Source of the DNA: Metabacillus idriensis
GTDB taxonomy: Bacteria; Bacillota; Bacilli; Bacillales; Bacillaceae
Reading direction: 5' to 3'
NCBI RefSeq assembly: GCF_009674765.1
Contig: NZ_WKKF01000001.1
Span: 496,001-560,000 of the forward strand
DNA length: 64,000 nt
The notes beneath the pieces were generated by a model. The model did no database searches, was not told where the DNA came from, and worked only from the letters and a program-made list of their open reading frames with translations. Positions 18,083-26,064 of the stretch are shown piece after piece. The position numbers and the translations under genes were made by a program. Every line of letters begins with the position of its first letter. Position 1 is the first letter of the stretch.

Positions 18083-18729
18083 GTGTTACATTAGAAGTGA
18101 GGAAGATTGTAAGTTATGCTGATTTAACAGATGAAGTTTTGCTTGAACTCGTTCAAAAAGGAGATTCAGGATCGACCGACTTTTTAATCAGCAAATATCG
18201 TAATTTTGTCCGGGCAAAAGCGAGCAGGTATTTTCTCATTGGCGGAGAAAGGGAAGATATCGTGCAAGAAGGAATGATTGGCCTATATAAAGCCATTCGA
18301 GACTTCAAAGTGGACAAGCAGGCTTCATTTAAGGCGTTTGCAGAATTATGCATTACCAGGCAGATAATAACGGCCATTAAAACAGCTACCCGTCAAAAGC
18401 ACACCCCCCTTAATTCCTATGTCTCTTTGTACAAGCCTCTTTTTGAAGATGATAACCACACGCTGCTCGATGTGATTCCTGGAACAAAAACCATGGATCC
18501 GGCCACCTTGATCATCAACAAGGAAAAAGCGCTGGATATTGAAATGAAAATGGCTGAAATGCTGAGTGATTTGGAAAGAAAAGTATTGGCCCTTTACATG
18601 GACGGACAATCATACGTTGAAATCTCTGAAGAGCTGAATAAGCACGTTAAATCAATAGACAATGCACTCCAGCGGGTAAAGAGAAAACTCGAAAGGTACA
18701 TGGAGATGCGGGATTACAGCCTGGTATAA
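18079..18729 (+). CDS. SigH-family sigma factor, extra copy
   Basis: A 216-residue sigma-70 family protein strikingly like SigH (Spo0H): region 2 KYRNFVRAKASRYFLIGGER then EDIVQEGMIGLYKAIRDF, AFAELCITRQIITAIKTATR, and region 4 DLERKVLALYMDGQSYVEIS then HVKSIDNALQRVKRKLERY. The N-terminal 30 residues differ from the usual SigH. Authentic sigH sits between yacP and rpmG-secE-nusG; here the neighbours are a CPBP protease and a WGR protein, so this is most likely a paralogue. GGAGGG lies 6 bases before ATG 18079. It should direct RNA polymerase to SigH-like promoters, possibly for a subset of transition-state genes. Confidence 0.88.
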   Translation: MSVTLEVRKIVSYADLTDEVLLELVQKGDSGSTDFLISKYRNFVRAKASRYFLIGGEREDIVQEGMIGLYKAIRDFKVDKQASFKAFAELCITRQIITAIKTATRQKHTPLNSYVSLYKPLFEDDNHTLLDVIPGTKTMDPATLIINKEKALDIEMKMAEMLSDLERKVLALYMDGQSYVEISEELNKHVKSIDNALQRVKRKLERYMEMRDYSLV

Positions 18730-18867
18730 AGATAAATATCAGAATAGCGGGAAAATGGATGGCATGACTTTAATCGGTGATGCTTTTTGTTTTGCTTTTT
18801 TTCTATTTTTCACCTATAAAAGGGATTTATATCAAAGTAAAATAGATAGAAAGGGAGGCTGAAAGAG

Positions 18868-19656
18868 TTGGAAACACTTTTGGTTTACAAAGATGGATCA
18901 TCGAATAAATTTTGGAAAATACAGACGGATCATACCTCTTTTACGATTACATACGGAAAAATAGGGACAAGCGGAGCGGTCAAGACAAAAGTATTGGATT
19001 CAGAGGAAGAATGCAGGAAGGAAGCAGAAAAGCTGATTAAAGCAAAAATGAAAAAAGGCTATTCCCCAGCTGAAAAAAAAGAAGGAATTATGAAAGAAAG
19101 CTCTATGACTGAGCATGCATTCTGGAATCTATTGCAAACAGCCAAGAAGAAGGCAGCCGACAGTGAGGAACAAATTGAGGTGCTGACCTATGCTTTATCA
19201 AAAATGCCTATTAAGGATCTTGTGCGCTTCGATTACATCCTTCAGAAGTATATGAACGAATCATATTCTTCAAATTTATGGGCTGCCGCCTATATTATTA
19301 TGGGAGGATGCTCGGATGATTGTTTTGATTACTTTAGAGCATGGCTTATTTTTCAAGGTAAAGAGACATACGAAGCCGCCATATCTAATCCAGAAGTGCT
19401 GATACCACTGCTGGTGAAGATGGAAGATGAGGGGGAATTTCCTCAGCTTGAAGAGCTTTTATCAGCAGCCTGCATGGCTTTTGAAGAAAAAACAGGCCGG
19501 GATGATGAGGATTATTACGAGCTGTTTGACAAACTTGAAGGATTTGAGTCACAGCCTGAAATGGAATTGGACTGGGAAGAGGATGACGAGGAAGAACTGC
19601 AAAATAGATTTCCAAAGCTATGGGAAAAATATGGAGAAGTACCGATGGAATGGTAG
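18868..19656 (+). CDS. WGR and DUF4240 domain-containing protein
   Basis: A 262-residue protein. Residues 1-75 are a WGR domain (FWKIQTDHTSFTITYGKIGT, with YGKIGTSG in place of the WGR motif), found in PARPs and bacterial MolR-like proteins and thought to bind nucleic acid. Residues about 80-230 match DUF4240 (MTEHAFWNLLQTAKKKA, then WAAAYIIMGGCSDDCFDYFR). The C-terminus is very acidic. It starts with TTG 9 bases after AAGGGAGG. Small Bacillus proteins of this layout are uncharacterised. Confidence 0.85.
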   Translation: METLLVYKDGSSNKFWKIQTDHTSFTITYGKIGTSGAVKTKVLDSEEECRKEAEKLIKAKMKKGYSPAEKKEGIMKESSMTEHAFWNLLQTAKKKAADSEEQIEVLTYALSKMPIKDLVRFDYILQKYMNESYSSNLWAAAYIIMGGCSDDCFDYFRAWLIFQGKETYEAAISNPEVLIPLLVKMEDEGEFPQLEELLSAACMAFEEKTGRDDEDYYELFDKLEGFESQPEMELDWEEDDEEELQNRFPKLWEKYGEVPMEW

Positions 19657-19657
19657 A

Positions 19658-19687
19658 AGGCTTGGGGTTGACACTCCAGGCTTTTTT
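19658..19687 (+). terminator. Terminator after the WGR gene
   Basis: GCTTGG...CCAGGC hairpin followed by TTTTTT. Confidence 0.7.
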
Positions 19688-19689
19688 AT

Positions 19690-19880
19690 AAAATAAGACA
19701 GTCTTGACCGTCTTAGATGTCAGACGGATAAGATCAAAAGGATAATTAATCAGAAATCCGGCTGATTAAAGATACAGGCTGTTAACTGGCATGATCTGCT
19801 GTATGAAAAATAATGGTTTGACCGTAGAGATGCGAATTTGACCGTAAGATGTTGAAAAGCGGCCGTATATAATCGCAAAT
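19690..19880. repeat. Degenerate short-repeat tract between WGR and catE
   Basis: Three copies of TTGACCGT (near 19703, 19817 and 19840) and related phrases lie in this non-coding stretch. Similar short degenerate intergenic repeats recur at 20933 and 42139 with different sequence. No gene is visible. Confidence 0.4.
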
Positions 19881-19936
19881 TAGCTATTATAATTGTCATT
19901 TTGTCGGTATGTTGTGCACCTTCCTTTTAAAATTGC

Positions 19937-19983
19937 TTGACTTATTTTGGTTACGAAAATATAATTACTTACATAAAGTAAGT
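19937..19983 (+). promoter_or_regulatory. SigA promoter with operator dyad for catE
   Basis: TTGACT (19937-19942) and TATAAT (19960-19965) are 17 bases apart, a near-ideal vegetative promoter. The start region is covered by ACTTAC-ATAAA-GTAAGT (19967-19983), a perfect 6-base dyad. In B. subtilis catDE is repressed by the MarR/DUF24 proteins YodB and CatR at dyads around its promoter. This dyad is a good candidate for the equivalent, but the match to their exact sites is not verified. Confidence 0.7.
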
Positions 19984-20016
19984 TGAATTCGAAGAATATT
20001 AAAGGGGGATTCATTT

Positions 20017-20865
20017 ATGGAGTTTCATCAGCATCCGCATACCTATGTTGGCCAAGTCAGCATTAAAGTTCAGGATTTAGACAGGGCCTTAACGTTTTAT
20101 CAGGATGTGATCGGTTTTAAGATCCTTGATCAAACTGAACGGCATGCCAATTTGACAGCTGACGGCAAGACGGTTCTTCTGTCACTTGAACAGCCGGAAA
20201 ATATTTCAGCTAAACAGCCACAAACAACGGGGCTATATCATTTTGCGTTGCTGCTTCCAAAGCGCTCAGACTTAGGAAGAGTGCTGCAGCATTTGGTTCA
20301 GATCAGCTATCCGATTGGCGCATCCGATCATTATGTAAGTGAAGCTCTTTATTTAAATGATCCTGACGGAAACGGCATTGAAATTTATGCAGACCGGGCA
20401 GCATCTGAGTGGACTTGGCAAGATGGTCAAGTGTCAATGGCGACCGAACCGCTTGACGCACAAAGTGTCTTAGCTGAAGGGAAAGGGGAACCTTGGACTG
20501 TTCTTCCTGAAAAGACTGTAATGGGACATATCCATCTGCACGTTTCACATTTGAAGGATACAGAAGAGTTTTATGGCAAAGGCTTGGGATTTGAAGTTGT
20601 CACCCGTTATGGCAGACAAGCTCTCTTCATGTCAACAGGCGGCTATCATCACCATATCGGTTTAAACACTTGGGCAGGAGAAGGTGCTCACGCTCCGTCC
20701 GAAAATAGCGTTGGGTTAAAGTGGTTTACACTCGTCTATGCTGATGAAGAAGCTAGAAATAAAGCTATTCAGCAGCTGAAACTTTTAGGTGCAGACGTTC
20801 AAGAAGAAAACGGAAACTTTATCACAGCAGATCCATCTGGAAACCGGATTGTCTTAAAAATATAA
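20017..20865 (+). CDS. catE: Catechol 2,3-dioxygenase (VOC family)
   Basis: A 282-residue protein made of two vicinal-oxygen-chelate modules (residues 8-125 and 165-280). Metal-site signatures are GLYHFALLLP, MGHIHLHVSHL, GGYHHHIGLNTW and GNGIEIYADR. Length and order agree with B. subtilis CatE, which opens catechol rings with Fe(II) and protects against catechol and quinone stress. It has its own promoter and operator and a terminator directly behind it. In B. subtilis catE is co-transcribed with the DoxX-type gene catD; here a DoxX-type gene follows 480 bases later with separate control. Confidence 0.87.
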   Translation: MEFHQHPHTYVGQVSIKVQDLDRALTFYQDVIGFKILDQTERHANLTADGKTVLLSLEQPENISAKQPQTTGLYHFALLLPKRSDLGRVLQHLVQISYPIGASDHYVSEALYLNDPDGNGIEIYADRAASEWTWQDGQVSMATEPLDAQSVLAEGKGEPWTVLPEKTVMGHIHLHVSHLKDTEEFYGKGLGFEVVTRYGRQALFMSTGGYHHHIGLNTWAGEGAHAPSENSVGLKWFTLVYADEEARNKAIQQLKLLGADVQEENGNFITADPSGNRIVLKI

Positions 20866-20874
20866 ATACATGAT

Positions 20875-20913
20875 ACAGTCTTATTGGCGACGCCAGTAAG
20901 GCTGTTTTTTTTG
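20875..20913 (+). terminator. Terminator after catE
   Basis: Long hairpin ACAGTCTTATTGGC / GCCAGTAAGGCTGT followed by eight T residues. Confidence 0.9.
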
Positions 20914-20932
20914 TAAATACTGAATAATGCAG

Positions 20933-21013
20933 GATTTGCACTGATAGAACTCGATTTTCCATTGATAAAATGGCGTTTTCATTGATAAAACCTGGATTTA
21001 TACTGATAGAGCG
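20933..21013. repeat. Four tandem ~21-bp degenerate repeats (family C)
   Basis: Units at 20933, 20953, 20974 and 20995 share the pattern GATTTTCCATTGATAAAA with small changes. The same unit recurs three times at 42139-42197. The tract is intergenic, downstream of a terminator. Confidence 0.7.
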
Positions 21014-21238
21014 ATGAAGCACCAAAACCAGATGACGGCTGAAAAAGATGTTCCAAAGATTCACTAAAATTCGTATCAAGGAACCAGAATTTATATTGTT
21101 AGACCCGGATTACTGCTGCTAAAACGGTTGTTAAATAAGTAAGAATCAATACAAACCGCATAGAAAAAAATTCCATGAACATTTTGTGAAAGCGATTGTT
21201 TTCCTTAATAAATCAGAGTATAGTAAGGGTATAGAAAG

Positions 21239-21258
21239 TTAGTGAAAACATTCACAAA
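21239..21258. promoter_or_regulatory. Redox-regulator-like operator, distal site
   Basis: GTGAAAACATTCAC (21242-21255) is a 5-base perfect dyad in TTAGTGAAAACATTCACAAA. It resembles the Rex operator pattern TTGTGAA-N4-TTCACAA and partly the Fnr box. It lies 85 bases before the DoxX gene. Confidence 0.45.
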
Positions 21259-21311
21259 CTTTCTTGACACAAGCTGGCTTGTCAAATTCTTTTCCTTTTT
21301 TTAACTGATTA

Positions 21312-21327
21312 TGTGAAATGATTCACA
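21312..21327. promoter_or_regulatory. Redox-regulator-like operator, proximal site
   Basis: TGTGAAATGATTCACA is a perfect 16-base palindrome. It fits both the Fnr/CRP pattern TGTGA-N6-TCACA and the Rex pattern TGTGAA-N4-TTCACA. Its end touches the AAAGGAG of the DoxX gene, so binding there would suit repression rather than activation. Confidence 0.55.
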
Positions 21328-21342
21328 AAGGAGATGTTTAAA

Positions 21343-21855
21343 ATGGCATGGTTTAGAGGAACAAAGATGGCAGTTGTTTGGACGGTATTGCGGATATGGC
21401 TTGGTATACAATGGTTGGAAGCAGGCATTGGAAAAATTACTGGAGGTTTTGATGCAACAGGGTATCTTCAGGGATCAATTGCAAAAGGTGGCGGAGATCA
21501 TCCTGCCGTCCAAGGCTGGTATGCGGCTTTTCTGAAACATGCAGCTTTGCCTAATGCTGAGCTGATTAATGTTCTGATTCCATGGGGTGAAGCACTTGTC
21601 GGAATCGCATTAATCGTTGGACTTGCAACACTGCCGGCCCTTTTAGCAGGTGCATTTATGAATCTGAACTTTATGCTGGCAGGAACAACCAGCACAAACC
21701 CGATCCTTTATACCGCAGCTATGTTATTAATGGCAGCCGGCACAGTCACTTGGTTTTACGGGGCTGACCGATTTGTCCTTCCATATATTAAAAACTATTG
21801 GAAACGAAATCAAGGGCTGAAAAAAACGAAACAACCTCATGCAGCAGCTCATTAA
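21343..21855 (+). CDS. DoxX-family membrane protein
   Basis: A 170-residue protein with four membrane helices in the DoxX/DoxD pattern: LRIWLGIQWLEAGIGKITGG, then LINVLIPWGEALVGIALIVG, then MNLNFMLAGTTSTNP. Family members include the thiosulfate:quinone oxidoreductase subunit and CatD/MhqP-like proteins linked to quinone and thiol stress. The start at 21343 keeps 9 bases from AAAGGAG; ATG 21334 touches that site. Two redox-type palindromes precede it, consistent with a respiration- or quinone-linked role. The tail is basic and His-rich (KKTKQPHAAAH). Confidence 0.82.
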   Translation: MAWFRGTKMAVVWTVLRIWLGIQWLEAGIGKITGGFDATGYLQGSIAKGGGDHPAVQGWYAAFLKHAALPNAELINVLIPWGEALVGIALIVGLATLPALLAGAFMNLNFMLAGTTSTNPILYTAAMLLMAAGTVTWFYGADRFVLPYIKNYWKRNQGLKKTKQPHAAAH

Positions 21856-21884
21856 TGATAAGACGGGCCAGAGGGGATTGAAAG

Positions 21885-22018
21885 GATATTAATTTCTAGT
21901 AGTTCTGTCTAGTTTCAGCACCTGAAACTAGACAGAACGGATCCGTCAATAAAGGCGAAAATCGCTTTATCTGCCGGTTCCTTTTCTAGCTGATCAAGGC
22001 GTTTGCACTTTTCTAATT
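21885..22018 (+). repeat. Family A repeat, copy 3, carrying a 17-bp perfect inverted repeat
   Basis: A diverged copy of the element at 6664, ending GGCGTTTGCACTTTTCT. Its left part contains GTTCTGTCTAGTTTCAG (21902-21918), the loop CAC, and its exact complement (21922-21938). The strong hairpin lacks a T run. Confidence 0.65.
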
Positions 22019-22063
22019 GTAAAGGAAATTATAAAAGGAAATAGGTTGTGGATAATAAAATTA

Positions 22064-22194
22064 GGTTATCTACGTCCAGCTCCAGCGCCTAGATCCTCGG
22101 TCAGAACAAATCCGACAAAAAAGTATAAACCGGACTTTTCTGTCGGATTCTTATCTGCCTGTCTGAGCGGGTCTTGGCGCCTGCGCTTTTGTTC
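22064..22194 (+). repeat. Family A repeat, copy 4
   Basis: Begins ACGTCCAGCTCCAGCGCCTA and ends GGCGCCTGCGCTTTTGTTC. Inner inverted pair around TCCGACAAAAAAGT / ACTTTTCTGTCGGA. The right end abuts the stop codon of the convergent DinB gene at 22195. Confidence 0.75.
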
Positions 22195-22683
22195 TTAAGA
22201 CGTCGGAGCTCCCATATCAGACCATTCTTCTTTTGAAGGTCCATAAGCGCCGGTTACTGGAAGTCCTGCCTGACGCATTAAGACAGTCAGCTGTCCGCGA
22301 TGGTGGATTTCATGTTTAACGAAAAGAGATAATGTCATCCCGTTTTTCCACTGAAAACCAAACACTTCTTTCGTTTCCTGCATTTTCTCATCATCCCAGT
22401 CACTTATGCCATCGAGAAGCGATTGAACCGTGACGCGGTACTGCTCCGCAATTTTTGCAGCTGCAGCAGGGACTTCATTGTTTGCAGGAGCCTGAATCTT
22501 AACACCCATTGGTTCAAGCATACCTCCAGTAGGCACTAAATGCCATGCTAGTTCACCAAGAGAGCGGTGCCCGGGTGCAATTTCTTGCTTTAATGAAGCA
22601 TCTGTTAATGAATTCAGCAATTTTTGTGTGACAGCTGCTTCATTTTTGTAGTCGCTGATAAAGCTCTGTACAGTTAAATACAT
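22195..22683 (-). CDS. DinB-family protein
   Basis: A 162-residue four-helix-bundle protein of the DinB/YfiT type. Metal-binding His positions are seen in SLGELAWHLVPTGGM and FVKHEIHHRGQLTVLMRQAG. The latter H-x3-H motif with R-G-Q is the family signature. DinB-like proteins in Bacillus are abundant; some are bacillithiol transferases or metal-dependent hydrolases, most are undefined. ATG at 22683 follows GGGAGC by seven bases. One of four DinB-type genes in the window. Confidence 0.88.
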   Translation of the reverse strand: MYLTVQSFISDYKNEAAVTQKLLNSLTDASLKQEIAPGHRSLGELAWHLVPTGGMLEPMGVKIQAPANNEVPAAAAKIAEQYRVTVQSLLDGISDWDDEKMQETKEVFGFQWKNGMTLSLFVKHEIHHRGQLTVLMRQAGLPVTGAYGPSKEEWSDMGAPTS

Positions 22684-22862
22684 GTGATTAGCTCCCATCC
22701 GATTTTAATTTACAAGAACATACGTACTGTTCATTTATTCAATTCTCCATATAAACCTCATTTCCTTCTTAAAATAGAAACGATTTTTTAATCTGAAAAA
22801 ACACGTATAGAATATTTTCAACCTGCAGAAAATGAATGTGGAAATCATCTCCATTCCCTATA

Positions 22863-22927
22863 TGACATTTATCATGTATCTAACATGACACCTATGTCTG
22901 CACAGCGGAATGGAAAGCGTCTATAAT
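22863..22927 (+). promoter_or_regulatory. des promoter with probable DesR-binding region
   Basis: TATAAT at 22922-22927 has only a weak -35 (TGCACA, 22899-22904), as expected for an activated promoter. Just upstream (22863-22897) are half-sites ATGACA, ATCATGT, ATGACA and ATGTC in alternating orientation. In B. subtilis phosphorylated DesR binds directly upstream of the des -35. Assignment is by position and symmetry, not by a scored match. Confidence 0.55.
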
Positions 22928-22961
22928 TTGAATTACCTTATTACGAAGGGAATCAAAAACT

Positions 22962-23981
22962 ATGAGCAAAGAATTGCAAAGAAACTTACGAAAACAAGTA
23001 GCTCCATATGAAAAAGCAAATACGAAAGCAAGCATTATGCAGATAGTCAATACCTTAGGGCCCTTCTTTATCCTTTGGGCGCTTGCGTATCAGAGTCTGT
23101 CGATTTCATACTTCCTGACGCTTGGATTCGCTGTCCTTGCTGCCGGATTTTTAACAAGAATTTTCATTATTTTTCATGATTGCTGTCATCACTCATTCTT
23201 TAAGAACCGAAAAGCAAATAAAATCATTGGTACAATTACAGGTGTTTTAACCCTGTTTCCTTACAGCCAATGGCAGCATGATCACTCAATCCATCATGCA
23301 ACAAGCAGTAATTTAGATAAACGCGGAACAGGCGATATTTGGGTTCTGACAGTTGATGAATATTTGGCAGAGCCGATGTGGCGCAGAATTGCGTACCGTT
23401 TATACCGCAATCCGCTTGTGATGTTCGGAATTGGACCAACCTACGTTTTTCTTTTCAAGAACCGTTTTAATAAAAAAGGTGCAAAAAAAGGCGAGAAAAT
23501 GAACACTTACCTTACGAATGCATTAATTGCTGCAGCAGCGGCTGCTCTGTGTCTCACTATTGGATGGGAAGCGTTTCTTTTAGTACAGGCCCCAATTTTC
23601 TTAATCTCCGGATCTATGGGTGTATGGCTTTTCTATGTACAGCATACATTTGAGGATTCTTATTTTGAAGAAGATGAAAACTGGGATTATGTAAAAGCAG
23701 CTGTAGAAGGAAGTTCATTCTATAAACTTCCAAAGCCGCTTCAATGGCTTACAGGCAATATCGGCTATCATCATGTTCATCACTTGAGCCCGAGGGTGCC
23801 GAACTACCGTCTGGAAGAAGCACACAATAACACGGCACCTCTTCAAAACATTCCGACGATTACACTTGCAACAAGCTTGCAGTCGCTTAAATTCCGTCTA
23901 TGGGATGAAAGAAGCAAAAAGTTTGTGGGTTATAAAGAAATAAGAGCTCTCTCTAAAATGAGAAGCAGCCATCAAGTATAA
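22962..23981 (+). CDS. des: Phospholipid acyl desaturase
   Basis: A 339-residue membrane desaturase with the three histidine boxes that hold the diiron centre: HDCCHHSFF, HDHSIHHATSS and HHVHHLSPRVPNY. It introduces a double bond into membrane phospholipid acyl chains, restoring fluidity after cold shock (B. subtilis Des, delta-5). It stands directly upstream of its own two-component system desKR, which confirms the assignment. AAGGGA precedes the ATG. A hairpin with a short T-rich tail separates it from desK, so it is probably transcribed at a higher level than the regulators. Confidence 0.95.
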   Translation: MSKELQRNLRKQVAPYEKANTKASIMQIVNTLGPFFILWALAYQSLSISYFLTLGFAVLAAGFLTRIFIIFHDCCHHSFFKNRKANKIIGTITGVLTLFPYSQWQHDHSIHHATSSNLDKRGTGDIWVLTVDEYLAEPMWRRIAYRLYRNPLVMFGIGPTYVFLFKNRFNKKGAKKGEKMNTYLTNALIAAAAAALCLTIGWEAFLLVQAPIFLISGSMGVWLFYVQHTFEDSYFEEDENWDYVKAAVEGSSFYKLPKPLQWLTGNIGYHHVHHLSPRVPNYRLEEAHNNTAPLQNIPTITLATSLQSLKFRLWDERSKKFVGYKEIRALSKMRSSHQV

Positions 23982-23996
23982 GAATAATTGGAAAAT

Positions 23997-24030
23997 ACAT
24001 GCAGTCTTTATAGGCTGCATGTGTTTTATT
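23997..24030 (+). terminator. Hairpin between des and desK (partial terminator)
   Basis: Perfect arms ACATGCAG / CTGCATGT followed by GTTTTATTAT. Likely terminates most des transcripts with read-through into desKR. Confidence 0.7.
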
Positions 24031-24065
24031 ATGATAAAATAGTCAGTAAAAAAGGAGGTTCCATC

Positions 24066-25190
24066 ATGTTTAAACGATATTTTAATAACGGAATTTCTCC
24101 TTATATATGGGCTGTACTCAGCATTCTGCCATTTTATTTTATTCTTCAATCCTCCTCAACGGCTGAAATTATCATTGGCATCTCTTTAACGATTTTATTT
24201 TTCATTATTTTCAGGTTCGCTTTTATTTCAAAGGGATGGCCGGTCTATCTATGGACGTGTCTGTTAATCGGTATTTCCTTTACATCGATGTATTTATTCA
24301 CTTATATCTACTTTGCATTTTATATTGCTTACTTGATTGGAAATGTGAGAGACCGGATCGCTTTTCTAACCCTTTATGTCATCCATTTAGTCGTGACTAC
24401 GGCTGCCATAAATTTCAGTATTATTTTTCAGGAAGCATCTTTTTTAGAACAGCTCCCATTTATTATTATCACGTGCATCAGTGTCATTCTTCTGCCTTTT
24501 AATATCTATAATAAGAAGGAGAGAGGACAGCTTGAAGAAAAGCTTGAAGATGCGAACAAGAAAATTTCGGAGTTTGTAAAGCTTGAAGAGCGTCAGAGAA
24601 TTGCCCGTGATCTGCATGATACGTTAGGACAAAAGTTATCGCTGATTGGTCTGAAAAGTGATTTGGCCAGAAAATTAATTTATAAAGATCCTGAAAAAGC
24701 ACGTGAAGAATTAAAGGATGTTCAGGCTACAGCAAGGACAGCCTTAAACGAAGTGAGAAAAATGGTCTCACAAATGCGGGGCATCAGGCTTAAAGAAGAA
24801 ATGGTCCGCGTCAGACAAATTTTAAAAGCAGCAGAAATCGAGTTTGTCCTTGAGCAGGATGCTGCACTTTCTAATGTTTCCTTGCTTACTGAAAATATAT
24901 TGAGCATGTGTTTAAAAGAAGCGGTAAACAATGTTGTGAGGCACAGCAAGGCAAAAACCTGTTATTTCCGGGTTGAACAGACGTGGGACGGAATCGTGAT
25001 GACGGTCCGTGATGATGGGACCGGCTGCATTACTGAGGGTGATTTTACAAAAGGCAACGGGCTGAACGGCATGAAAGAACGCCTGGAATTTGTAAATGGA
25101 AGTCTCGATATCAGGTCAGAAAAAGGAACCACGCTCATCATAAAAGTACCGAATGATGTAAAACAAAAAGATAAGGAGGATCTCATATGA
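24066..25190 (+). CDS. desK: Thermosensor histidine kinase DesK
   Basis: A 374-residue kinase. Residues 1-150 hold four or five membrane helices, the thickness sensor; the cytoplasmic part has the HPK7 phospho-acceptor RIARDLHDTLGQKLSLIG (His 184) and a short HATPase domain with DDGTGC and KGNGLNGMKERL. DesK phosphorylates DesR when cold orders the bilayer and dephosphorylates it when fluid. AAAAAGGAGG lies seven bases before ATG 24066; the earlier in-frame start would overlap the hairpin and is not supported. Its stop overlaps the start of desR by four bases. Confidence 0.94.
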   Translation: MFKRYFNNGISPYIWAVLSILPFYFILQSSSTAEIIIGISLTILFFIIFRFAFISKGWPVYLWTCLLIGISFTSMYLFTYIYFAFYIAYLIGNVRDRIAFLTLYVIHLVVTTAAINFSIIFQEASFLEQLPFIIITCISVILLPFNIYNKKERGQLEEKLEDANKKISEFVKLEERQRIARDLHDTLGQKLSLIGLKSDLARKLIYKDPEKAREELKDVQATARTALNEVRKMVSQMRGIRLKEEMVRVRQILKAAEIEFVLEQDAALSNVSLLTENILSMCLKEAVNNVVRHSKAKTCYFRVEQTWDGIVMTVRDDGTGCITEGDFTKGNGLNGMKERLEFVNGSLDIRSEKGTTLIIKVPNDVKQKDKEDLI

Positions 25191-25786
25191 TCCGAATCGT
25201 AATTGCAGAGGATCAGCAAATGCTTTTGGGCGCATTAGGATCACTGCTGAATTTGGAAGATGATATGGAAGTTGTAGGGAAGGCTCATAACGGAGAAGAA
25301 GCTGTTGCCCTTGTAAAAAAATTCAAACCGGATGTATGCATCACTGACATTGAAATGCCTGGAATGAATGGACTTGAAGCGGCCGAGCAGCTAAAGGCAG
25401 AAGGATGTAAAGTGATTATCTTAACAACGTTCTCACGTTCTGGATACTTTCAGCGTGCGGTAAAAGCCGGCGTAAGTGGCTACTTGTTAAAAGACAGCCC
25501 GAGCGAGGAGCTTGCAAGCTCCATCCGGAGCGTAATGGAAGGCAGACGAATCTATGCACCTGAACTCATGGATGATGTCTACAGTGAAGAAAATCCTTTA
25601 ACCGAACGGGAAAAAGAAGTGCTTGAACTTGTTGCAGACGGCATGAACACAAAAGAAATAGCCGAAGAACTAAGCATAAAAGCAGGAACCGTCCGGAACT
25701 ATATCTCAACCATCTTTGAAAAGCTGGAAGTGAAAAACCGAATAGAGGCTATTTCCCAGTCAAAGGAAAAGGGCTGGTTTAAATAA
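25187..25786 (+). CDS. desR: Response regulator DesR
   Basis: A 199-residue NarL-type regulator. The receiver domain has the acidic pair in IAEDQQM and the phosphorylated Asp 54 in CITDIEMPGMNG. The C-terminal LuxR-type HTH is LTEREKEVLELVADGMNTKE then SIKAGTVRNYISTIFEKL. It activates des transcription after phosphorylation by DesK. AAGGAGG precedes the start; the four-base overlap with desK implies coupled translation. A hairpin terminator follows. Confidence 0.95.
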   Translation: MIRIVIAEDQQMLLGALGSLLNLEDDMEVVGKAHNGEEAVALVKKFKPDVCITDIEMPGMNGLEAAEQLKAEGCKVIILTTFSRSGYFQRAVKAGVSGYLLKDSPSEELASSIRSVMEGRRIYAPELMDDVYSEENPLTEREKEVLELVADGMNTKEIAEELSIKAGTVRNYISTIFEKLEVKNRIEAISQSKEKGWFK

Positions 25787-25794
25787 ATCGCTGC

Positions 25795-25835
25795 AAACCT
25801 TGATAAAGTGGAGTACACTGAATTGAGGTTTTTTT
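25795..25835 (+). terminator. Terminator after desR
   Basis: AAACCTTGAT...ATTGAGGTTT arms with an inner GTG/CAC pairing, then TTTTTTT. Confidence 0.75.
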
Positions 25836-26019
25836 GTATGACAGAATTAGGAGTATGTTGGAAAAAAGAAAGTATTTCAGGCTGATTGGTCAGTATTTTA
25901 TTAATATCAGAAAGTATCTTCATCATATTGGAAAGTAATAGTCTTTATTAGGAAAGTATTTCCCTTTCTGAAAAGAAGGCAGACTTCCAAAAAGTCCTTC
26001 AAGCGATGCGAGCATGGGG

Positions 26020-26060
26020 AAAAAACAAAAGGAAGGATGCAAAAACAATTTGCATCCTTC
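26020..26060 (-). terminator. Terminator of the DinB gene at 26065
   Basis: AAGGATGCAAA / TTTGCATCCTT hairpin. Read on the minus strand it is followed by CCTTTTGTTTTTT. Confidence 0.85.
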
Positions 26061-26064
26061 TTTA

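Noticed and set aside
20822-21079. 85-codon minus-strand frame overlapping the end of catE
   Set aside because: Covers the catE terminator and the 21-bp repeats; no ribosome site.
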